From contig RDXT01000344.1 of the NCBI GenBank assembly GCA_004292985.1, forward strand, positions 1 to 5,462: DNA of 5,462 nt, in the 5' to 3' direction. This stretch comes from Bacteroidota bacterium. GTDB taxonomy: Bacteria; Bacteroidota; Bacteroidia; J057. The notes under the pieces were generated by a model that saw only the letters and a list, made by a program, of their open reading frames with translations, was not told the origin of the DNA and ran no database searches. Below are positions 1 through 5,161 of the stretch, in pieces (the stretch's first letter is position 1; every line of letters starts with the position of its first letter). Position numbers and translations under genes: made by a program.

Positions 1-294
1 GCGCTGCCCGTAGCGGCCCTGGGGGGCGAAGGGGTGATCTCTGTCATTGGCAATGCCCTGCCAAAACCCTTCTGCGAACTGGTGCGCCTGGCCCTGGCCG
101 GAGACTTTGCCGGAGCGCGGCACCTGCACTACCGTTTGCTGAAGCTCATGAACCTCAACTTTGTGGAAGGCAACCCTGCGGGGGTCAAGGCTATGATGCA
201 CCTGCTGGGCATCTGCGGGCCAGACGTGCGGCTCCCGCTGGTACAAGCATCCGATGCGCTGCGGGCACAACTGAAAGAGGCACTGACGGAATAA
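1..294 (+). CDS. dapA: 4-hydroxy-tetrahydrodipicolinate synthase (DapA), C-terminal part, 5'-truncated by the window edge
   Basis: DapA condenses pyruvate with aspartate semialdehyde in the first committed step of the diaminopimelate/lysine pathway, in the cytoplasm. The frame is open from base 1 and ends at TAA 292-294, giving 97 residues of a protein that is usually about 290-300 long. What is visible matches the end of the TIM barrel and the C-terminal helical domain: GGEGVISVIGNALP near the start, then an ALAGDFAGARHLHYRLL helix, then the conserved FVEGNPAGVKA segment (E. coli has FVEPNPIPVK) and the closing helix. The Schiff-base lysine and the pyruvate-binding residues lie upstream, outside the window, so catalytic integrity cannot be judged. 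A GTG at 34 is an internal valine codon, not a start. The gene converges on the histone gene and ends 25 bases before a bidirectional terminator. A relative of the DapA/NanA superfamily is the only alternative; the FVEGNP motif favours DapA. Confidence 0.93.
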   Translation, partial: ALPVAALGGEGVISVIGNALPKPFCELVRLALAGDFAGARHLHYRLLKLMNLNFVEGNPAGVKAMMHLLGICGPDVRLPLVQASDALRAQLKEALTE

Positions 295-319
295 CTTTTC
301 TGCAAAATATCCTAAAAAC

Positions 320-348
320 AAAAATGAGTCCCTTTGGGACTCATTTTT
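320..348. terminator. Bidirectional intrinsic terminator between dapA and the histone gene
   Basis: A perfect 13-bp stem (AAAAATGAGTCCC pairing with GGGACTCATTTTT) closes on a three-base TTT loop. Read on the plus strand, the stem ends in five T residues, which suits dapA, 25 bases upstream. Read on the minus strand, the stem is followed by a longer T-rich run (complement of 310-324, TTTTT then GTTTTT), which suits the histone transcript, whose stop codon lies 28 bases upstream. The A-rich left arm and T-rich right arm let one hairpin serve both convergent genes. Confidence 0.93.
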
Positions 349-376
349 CGTTGGAGTAGCAGCGTAAACGGACAGA

Positions 377-556
377 TCAGTCTTCGCTGTTTTTCTTTTC
401 CTGGACTTCCTTACGGATCTCCTGGGATAGCTCCTTGATCTCCTGAAGGGCTTTACGGACACGCGTTCCGGCGGCCTTGTTGCCCTTCTCGTAAAATTTG
501 GAGAAGTCCTCCTCGACACCGAGCACGATGCCTTTCAGCTTTAAGTATTTTTCCAT
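377..556 (-). CDS. Hc1-family histone H1-like DNA-binding protein (59 aa)
   Basis: This small protein resembles the Hc1 histone-like proteins common in Bacteroidota, which are thought to bind DNA in the nucleoid. The central stretch FYEKGNKAAGTRVRKALQEI (residues 21-40) is the family signature, and residues 34-55 continue as a charged amphipathic helix (LQEIKELSQEIRKEVQEKK). I count 14 basic and 12 acidic residues, so net charge is only slightly positive. The lysine/alanine-rich tail of the roughly 125-residue chlamydial Hc1 is absent, which is usual for the short Bacteroidota form. The ATG at 556 is preferred because it gives the normal family N-terminus (MEKYLKLKGIV). An in-frame TTG at 583 would add nine unrelated residues. 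There is no Shine-Dalgarno sequence, but the leader is A-rich (AATAGTAAACAAA). It lies 60 bases after the synthase gene on the same strand and may be co-transcribed with it. The terminator at 320-348 follows. Confidence 0.88.
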   Translation of the reverse strand: MEKYLKLKGIVLGVEEDFSKFYEKGNKAAGTRVRKALQEIKELSQEIRKEVQEKKNSED

Positions 557-608
557 TTTGTTTACTATTTGTGTTTGAGGCAATTTAAAGCAAAAAATCG
601 TTACCCGC

Positions 609-616
609 CAAATAAA
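609..616 (-). promoter_or_regulatory. Possible -7 box for the histone gene (weak)
   Basis: On the minus strand TTTATTTG matches the Bacteroidota -7 consensus TAnnTTTG at all but one position. It ends 52 bases before the histone ATG, much like the better boxes at 1913-1920 and 5082-5089. It directly follows the stop codon of the upstream synthase gene. I see no convincing TTG element about 20 bases upstream, so read-through from the synthase gene is equally possible. Confidence 0.28.
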
Positions 617-1867
617 TTACAGCATTAGGGCTGCGTATTGTGGGTTTCTGTAGGCTCCGGCCTCAATTTTTGCCCGAATCTGCTCAAAAGCATCCAAAGT
701 ATAGCGAACATCCTCCTCGCTATGGGACGCAGTGGGGATCAGACGGAGCATAATCACATCGCGCTCGACGACAGGATACACAACTCCGGAGGCAAAAATG
801 CGGTAGTTTTCGCGCAGGTCAGCCACCACACCGATGGCTTCGATGGGCGAGCCTTTGAGGTACACAGGCGTAACCGGAGACTCGGTCGGACCGATGTCGA
901 AGCCGCGCTCGCGCAGACCTTGCTGAAGCGTATTGACGATTGTCCAGAGCTTCGTACGAAGTTCGGGCATGGTGCGCAGCATTTCCAGTCGCTTGATAGC
1001 GCCCACCACCATCGGCATACAGAGTGCCTTGGCGTAGATCTGGCTGCGCATGTTGTACTTGAGGTAGTTGATTACCTTTTTGTCGCCCGCAACGAAGGCT
1101 CCAAAGCCTGCCATAGACTTGGCGAAGGTATTAAACAGAACGTCAATTTTATCCTGAACGCCGTAGTGTTCACCTGTGCCGATACCTGTAGCGCCCATGG
1201 TACCAAATCCATGCGCATCATCTACAAACAGGCGGGCGCCGTATTTTTCTTTCAGTGCAGCGATACCGGCCAGATTGCCCATGTCGCCTTTCATGCCGAA
1301 AACCCCTTCTGTGATGATGAGGATACCACCACCTGTCTGCTCCACAATGCGTTTCGCTTTCTGCAGGCGGTCTTCGAGCTGCTCCATGTCGTTGTGTGCA
1401 AACACAAAACGCTTGGCCAGGCTCATGCTCATGCCGTCCATGATGCAGGCGTGCGAAAGCTGATCATACACAATCACGTCCTTGCGGTCAGTGAGGGTGT
1501 GGATGATAGACATGCAGCCCTGGTAGCCATAGTTCAGCAGATAGGCATCTTCTTTTTGCATGAACGCAGCGGCTTCCGCCTCAAAGTGTTCATGCTGATC
1601 AGAGTTTCCGGTGAGCATACGGGAACCCATAGGGTAAGCCATGCCAAATTCGGCAGCAGCTTCCGCATCCGCTTTGCGGATTTCAGGGTGATTGGCGAGG
1701 CCCAGATAGTTATTCAGGGACCATACCAGCATTTCTTTGCCGCGAAAGTTCATCCGGGGCAGAATTTCACCTTCCAGTTTCGGGAAAGCGAGGTAACCAT
1801 GACCTATGGACGCATATTGTCCCAGGTTGGTCGCCATATTTCGGTCAATTTTGTCAAAAATATCCAA
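617..1867 (-). CDS. PLP-dependent alpha-oxoamine synthase (glycine C-acetyltransferase / serine palmitoyltransferase-like, aminotransferase class I/II fold)
   Basis: A fold-type I PLP enzyme that should join an acyl-CoA or acyl-ACP to an amino acid with loss of CO2. Numbering from TTG 1867 (416 aa, normal for the family), visible motifs are NNYLGLANHPE near 52-62, SHACIMDG at 138-145 with the histidine expected to stack on PLP (H139), TEGVFGMKGD at 186-195, VDDAHGFGTMG at 215-225 (D216 and H219 in the cofactor site) and TFAKSMAGFGAF at 247-258 with K250 as the Schiff-base lysine. All key residues are present, so it looks active. The substrate is uncertain: 2-amino-3-ketobutyrate CoA ligase, serine palmitoyltransferase and cysteate acyltransferase share this scaffold, and no tdh, ketoreductase or cysteate synthase gene lies alongside. 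The start is TTG 1867, giving MDIFDKIDRNM like family relatives. The longer TTG 1915 lies inside a promoter box; ATG 1837 would lose the conserved N-terminal helix. The histone gene follows by 60 bases. Confidence 0.9.
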   Translation of the reverse strand: MDIFDKIDRNMATNLGQYASIGHGYLAFPKLEGEILPRMNFRGKEMLVWSLNNYLGLANHPEIRKADAEAAAEFGMAYPMGSRMLTGNSDQHEHFEAEAAAFMQKEDAYLLNYGYQGCMSIIHTLTDRKDVIVYDQLSHACIMDGMSMSLAKRFVFAHNDMEQLEDRLQKAKRIVEQTGGGILIITEGVFGMKGDMGNLAGIAALKEKYGARLFVDDAHGFGTMGATGIGTGEHYGVQDKIDVLFNTFAKSMAGFGAFVAGDKKVINYLKYNMRSQIYAKALCMPMVVGAIKRLEMLRTMPELRTKLWTIVNTLQQGLRERGFDIGPTESPVTPVYLKGSPIEAIGVVADLRENYRIFASGVVYPVVERDVIMLRLIPTASHSEEDVRYTLDAFEQIRAKIEAGAYRNPQYAALML

Positions 1868-1912
1868 GAGAGTAAGCCGTTTAGGAACCGTTTCCACATA
1901 GATACATGGCCA

Positions 1913-1920
1913 CAAATCTA
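1913..1920 (-). promoter_or_regulatory. Bacteroidota-type -7 promoter box for the synthase gene
   Basis: The minus-strand sequence TAGATTTG is a perfect match to TAnnTTTG. It lies 45 bases upstream of the proposed TTG start at 1867 and 41 bases past the stop codon of the membrane protein gene. A T-rich stretch (CTCTTTTTC, complement of about 1938-1946) is near the expected -33 position but lacks a clean TTG. Transcription would begin a few bases downstream, near 1906, which excludes the TTG at 1915 as a translation start. Confidence 0.5.
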
Positions 1921-1969
1921 AAACTAATTCCTGAATATGAAAAAGAGATACTTGGTTTTAAAAAGTAAA

Positions 1970-3481
1970 TCATTCACATTCAATTAAATACAAAACAACA
2001 TCTCCCCAGGCGGCATATACTTCTCCCGGAGGCGGATCATCGCTTTTCAGGCCTTTATACATAAGGGTAATTTCCTGACTGTCAAATGATTCGTTGCATC
2101 TGGCCGGGATAGACTGAGGCAAAATACAGGCCCCGGCAATGGCTGCGACCTGCCCCCCGTTAGGCTCCTGAAAAAGAAGCGTACGGCCCGGATGATCCGC
2201 TTTCCAGGTCCGGATGGCCTCCAGCGTTTCAGGCCAGTGCTGCTCCGGAAAAGAAGCGTTCAGCCTGCCCTGGCGCAGCAGATTAACATGCATGTACACG
2301 GGCCAGAGCATATTAAGGGCAGTTGCGCACAGGATCCAGATGCGGATCATCTTTGCCACCCGCTGCCCGCTGCCGGAAAATGCCGCACTCCACAGCAGGG
2401 CCAGCGCCAGCAGCTGAAGCGGTGCATAGTAGCGGGTTTCCATCAAAAAAGTCCAGTAGCTGATCCAGTTCCAGGTATCCGCCGGCCAGACCAGCGAAAG
2501 CAGGGCCAGCATCCCCAGGGTCCAGCCCGCACTCAGCACAAGCAGCAGGGAAAATCCGGATGCCCGCGCCCGGCGACTGCCAAGGACTGCCCAGACAAGC
2601 GCTGCCATTAACAAGCCATTTAACAGGAATGAAACTGCCTTAAAAACGGGATAAAGGGCAGGCATTCGCTCTGATATCTGCTGTTCGTGGGGAATTCCGT
2701 AATAAAAAAAGGATTTGAGCAGGAAAACATCGGCATGAAGCAGATTTTGGGGGTAAAATCCGGGTTTTGTTTGCCCCAGGAGGGTATCTGAGCGCCAGTT
2801 AAGCACCCAAAACAAGACAACAGCCAGTCCGCATACCAATAAAGCTACTGCAGCCACTCCTATATGCCTCTTTCCATCCTCATTCTTCCTGAAAAAGAGG
2901 TACAAAGGTACAATTCCCAGCGCAGGCAGATAGGCGGGCCTGATCCAGAGTGCCGCAGCGAGGCAAACTATCGCGGGTAGCCAGGAAGAAAGTTTCTCCC
3001 AGCGCTCCCTCGTCAGAAAGGCCAGCGACCACACAAACAAGGCGGCACTGATCAGGTCGGAGGCGGCCATAAAATGAAAAGGTGCGGGCGCGCAGGCGGC
3101 GAATATCAGCCAGACGATCTGCCCCACAGGCGGCGTACCCAGACGCCTGAGCCAGACCAGCATCCCGCATAGCAGGGCCGCAACGGCAAGTGCATCTATC
3201 CAGAAAGCGGCTGATATCCAGTCATGTAGCAACAGATAGACGAGATACACAAGCAAACTGTAGCCCGGTGGAAAGGTGCGCATGGAGTGACTGCCGATGC
3301 CCTCTGGGGCACTTGTATCAGCCTCACAAATGGCAAAATCACCGCCCTTCAGCCAGGAATCGGCGGCTGCGAGCTGGGCCTGGGTATCCGGGAAAAAATT
3401 GCGGTAGAAGTAGCGGTGCTCGACCCTCATCGCGATGGCCAGCAGCAGAAGCAATCCTATCCAGATGTGGGCAGCTTTCAT
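1970..3481 (-). CDS. Multi-pass membrane protein, putative GT-C (ArnT/PMT-like) glycosyltransferase, second gene of a paralogous pair
   Basis: Predicted inner-membrane protein of 503 aa. Family members use a polyprenyl-phosphate sugar and glycosylate a lipid or protein on the outer side of the membrane; the substrate here is unknown. Hydrophobic segments are evident at about 5-20, 73-86, 92-110, 121-138, 142-156, 167-197, 207-228, 282-300, 308-331, 351-366 and 379-397, followed by a soluble tail of about 105 residues. Visible motifs are an acidic residue in the first external loop (D32), FPPGYSLL (70-77), SDLISAALF (141-149), WIRPAYLP (179-186), NLLHADVFLLKSFFY (246-260) and METRYYAP (347-354). 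D32 and the PPGYSLL loop suit the GT-C catalytic region, but this is by analogy. The ATG at 3481 overlaps the upstream stop codon by four bases (ATGA), which indicates coupled translation; a longer frame to 3562 would run inside the neighbour. No terminator hairpin follows, so some read-through into the synthase gene is possible. Confidence 0.82.
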   Translation of the reverse strand: MKAAHIWIGLLLLLAIAMRVEHRYFYRNFFPDTQAQLAAADSWLKGGDFAICEADTSAPEGIGSHSMRTFPPGYSLLVYLVYLLLHDWISAAFWIDALAVAALLCGMLVWLRRLGTPPVGQIVWLIFAACAPAPFHFMAASDLISAALFVWSLAFLTRERWEKLSSWLPAIVCLAAALWIRPAYLPALGIVPLYLFFRKNEDGKRHIGVAAVALLVCGLAVVLFWVLNWRSDTLLGQTKPGFYPQNLLHADVFLLKSFFYYGIPHEQQISERMPALYPVFKAVSFLLNGLLMAALVWAVLGSRRARASGFSLLLVLSAGWTLGMLALLSLVWPADTWNWISYWTFLMETRYYAPLQLLALALLWSAAFSGSGQRVAKMIRIWILCATALNMLWPVYMHVNLLRQGRLNASFPEQHWPETLEAIRTWKADHPGRTLLFQEPNGGQVAAIAGACILPQSIPARCNESFDSQEITLMYKGLKSDDPPPGEVYAAWGDVVLYLIECE

Positions 3482-5031
3482 GGCAGCAGGCGGGCTTGAA
3501 GCAGGCGGCCTGCGGATGTATGATAGATTTCCTGCCAGGACATGGACTGCAGATGCTCGCAAAGCGGTTCATTTTCAGGCACATACACGATCACTACCAT
3601 TTCGGTGGAAGCAGAAAGCCCTTCGGCGCAGGCAAGCTCCATCCGCAGCGGATGCGCTCCTCCCAAAGCAGCAATACTGCGCATTTCCTCCTCGGCAATC
3701 AGGTTGCCCGCTACAAAACACACCTCCTGACCCTGCCCCTTCGCTTCCTCCGAGTACCGGAACACCTCCTGAAAAAGCTGGTCTTTCTCCGAAAAGCGCG
3801 TTTCGTGGGTGCTTCCGGCCAGCAACTGCCTGATCCGGAGGGCGCTGTGCCCGGCAGCCAGCAGGAGAAAAAGAATTAACCCTATGCCGAATACCCGGCT
3901 TAATGCATCTTCTTTATTCGCAACTACCTGACAGACAAACAATTGCACAATGATCATCGCAGGCGCAAAATAGCGGGTCTCGCCAACAAATGTCCAGATG
4001 TCGCGGCCATCGTGATACACAGGCGCGTTTACCAGCGAAAAATACAGCAGGCTGGCCCAGCACAACAGCAGCACAGGTACGCCCCAGGTCAGCAGATCGT
4101 TTTTCAGGAAATGGGCGCCCTTTATATACCGTAGCAGCAGAGGTAGCAATATCCCCGCAGAAATGAGGATAAAAACGCCTTTCAGCAACATAATTCCCAC
4201 AGCGGGAACTGCGCTTTTGGCAGCCAGCGCATCTATGCTGGTATATAAAAATGCCTTGATGGGAAAAGCGTCGTGCATTAGCAGGTTTTCTACATGCCAT
4301 TCAGCCAGGCCGGGCCGGGCGCTGACTACATTTTCATCCCGAAAGCCCGGCGTTGAAAACAGGCTGTAGGAAGCGAGGGTGAGAATCGCTACGATCAGGC
4401 CTGCCATGAGCCAGGAGAGGCTTTTTTTGCCTTCCGGACGCAGCGACTGCAAGGCCCAAACCCAGACAGGTGTCAGCATCAGGGGCCAGTAGGCAAAGCG
4501 CATCCAGGCTGCACAGCCGATCAACAGCAATCCGAAAAAGCTCCGGCGCTTTGAATCAGGCCCCTGAAAGCAGGAAAGCCCCATCAGGAAAAGGCCTAAT
4601 GCGTACTCATCGGTAACGCTGGTGTAATGAAGCGGGGAAAAACTCAGCAGCGCGCAGGTAAAAAGCCATAGCTGTGCATTTTTTTGCAGCATCTGCCGGG
4701 CAAATGTCCATAGCCCTCCAAAAACCAACAACACACCTGCGATTTCAATCAACCAGACAGCCGTCCACACAGGCAGGCCCAGGGCCCTGGCCGCTGCAAA
4801 GAGCAGGCTGTATCCGGCAGGCCAGCCCATCAGTGCTTGCCGGGTAAGCGCTGACACATCCTGCGGATCGGCCTCAGGGAGCGTAAGCCCCTGATGTTCA
4901 AGCAGTGACATGCCCGCCAGCGCCTGAAGATTCCGGTCACTGCCCGCCGTGGTCAGATAGGCGCAGGTGAGCGCCAGCCGGAGGATCAACGCTGCTGCAA
5001 ACACCCCCGCCGGCCAGAAAGAGGATTTCAT
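3478..5031 (-). CDS. Multi-pass membrane protein, putative GT-C (ArnT/PMT-like) glycosyltransferase, first gene of a paralogous pair
   Basis: Predicted inner-membrane protein of 517 aa. Hydrophobic segments appear at about 7-28, 72-86, 88-110, 119-137, 142-154, 164-178, 181-195, 205-225, 276-301, 312-333, 354-370 and 378-396. A soluble tail of about 115 residues follows, including a strand-like EMVVIVYVPE at 477-486. Features typical of GT-C enzymes are the first external loop with an acidic residue (SDRN, D32), WPAGYSLL (70-77), TDEYALGLFL (140-149), WMRFAYWP (176-183), NLLMHDAFPIKAFLY (249-263) and GETRYFAP (350-357). The same motifs recur in the same order in the next gene, so the two are diverged tandem copies. 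The donor is probably a polyprenyl-phosphate sugar; the acceptor cannot be read from the sequence. The ATG at 5031 begins MKSSFWPAGVF and runs straight into the first membrane helix. No Shine-Dalgarno sequence precedes it, but a TAnnTTTG box lies 50 bases upstream. The gene diverges from the secreted-protein gene at 5162. Confidence 0.83.
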   Translation of the reverse strand: MKSSFWPAGVFAAALILRLALTCAYLTTAGSDRNLQALAGMSLLEHQGLTLPEADPQDVSALTRQALMGWPAGYSLLFAAARALGLPVWTAVWLIEIAGVLLVFGGLWTFARQMLQKNAQLWLFTCALLSFSPLHYTSVTDEYALGLFLMGLSCFQGPDSKRRSFFGLLLIGCAAWMRFAYWPLMLTPVWVWALQSLRPEGKKSLSWLMAGLIVAILTLASYSLFSTPGFRDENVVSARPGLAEWHVENLLMHDAFPIKAFLYTSIDALAAKSAVPAVGIMLLKGVFILISAGILLPLLLRYIKGAHFLKNDLLTWGVPVLLLCWASLLYFSLVNAPVYHDGRDIWTFVGETRYFAPAMIIVQLFVCQVVANKEDALSRVFGIGLILFLLLAAGHSALRIRQLLAGSTHETRFSEKDQLFQEVFRYSEEAKGQGQEVCFVAGNLIAEEEMRSIAALGGAHPLRMELACAEGLSASTEMVVIVYVPENEPLCEHLQSMSWQEIYHTSAGRLLQARLLP

Positions 5032-5054
5032 TTAGGGGAGATAAGGGCCGATTT

Positions 5055-5068
5055 ATTACACATGTAAT
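5055..5068. repeat. Short inverted repeat, candidate operator in the divergent gap
   Basis: ATTACA and TGTAAT form 6-bp perfect arms around a two-base CA centre. The site begins 13 bases downstream of the candidate -7 box at 5082-5089, so it would lie just past the transcription start of the membrane protein pair, a usual place for a repressor site. The arms are AT-rich and short, so chance occurrence is possible. Confidence 0.35.
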
Positions 5069-5081
5069 GAATCTGTTGAGT

Positions 5082-5089
5082 CAAATATA
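5082..5089 (-). promoter_or_regulatory. Bacteroidota-type -7 promoter box for the glycosyltransferase pair
   Basis: The minus-strand sequence TATATTTG matches TAnnTTTG perfectly and lies 50 bases before the ATG at 5031. The spacing is close to that of the box before the synthase gene (45 bases). The -33 region upstream is AT-rich but has no clear TTG. It is the only perfect -7 match I found in this gap; on the plus strand I found only a one-mismatch match (TAATTTTA, 5109-5116) for the divergent gene. Confidence 0.5.
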
Positions 5090-5127
5090 TTCATTTCTGG
5101 TTACTTGCTAATTTTACATAGCACAAA

Positions 5128-5150
5128 ATAGGGCATTTTACCCGCCCTAT
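5128..5150. repeat. Inverted repeat upstream of the secreted-protein start
   Basis: ATAGGGC (5128-5134) and GCCCTAT (5144-5150) form perfect 7-bp arms around a nine-base loop. The right arm ends 11 bases before the GTG at 5162. It could be an mRNA hairpin near the ribosome entry site or a protein-binding site. No T-run follows, so it is not a typical terminator. Confidence 0.45.
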
Positions 5151-5161
5151 GCCTGTTCATA

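Noticed and set aside
1881..1907. An eight-codon upstream reading frame (ATG 1907 to TAA 1881, minus strand) before the synthase gene
   Set aside because: The predicted transcription start is close to 1906, so the ATG is probably not in the mRNA, and there is no attenuator-like structure or codon bias in it.
638..1921. A 427-codon open frame on the plus strand, antisense to the synthase gene
   Set aside because: It mirrors the synthase gene almost end to end, is rich in His and lacks any recognisable domain. The minus strand carries a complete enzyme with all catalytic motifs, so this frame is a by-product of its codon use.
1921..1969. A possible terminator after the second glycosyltransferase
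   Set aside because: The region is AT-rich but contains no stable stem followed by a T-run on the minus strand.
2192..2611. Plus-strand frames of up to 139 codons opposite the second glycosyltransferase
   Set aside because: Their composition (Gln, Pro, His, Arg) reflects the reverse complement of Leu/Ala-rich membrane helices, and no start signal or motif is visible.
3482..3562. An N-terminal extension of the second glycosyltransferase to 3562
   Set aside because: The extra 27 residues lie wholly inside the upstream gene, and the ATG at 3481 gives both a proper first membrane helix and an ATGA overlap.
3190..3879. Plus-strand frame of 229 codons spanning the junction of the two glycosyltransferase genes
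   Set aside because: It is antisense to two clearly coding membrane proteins, and its translation is Arg/Ser/Cys/His-rich with no domain or conserved motif.
5128..5150. The 7-bp inverted repeat read as an intrinsic terminator
   Set aside because: No gene ends into it on either strand, and no T-run follows either arm.
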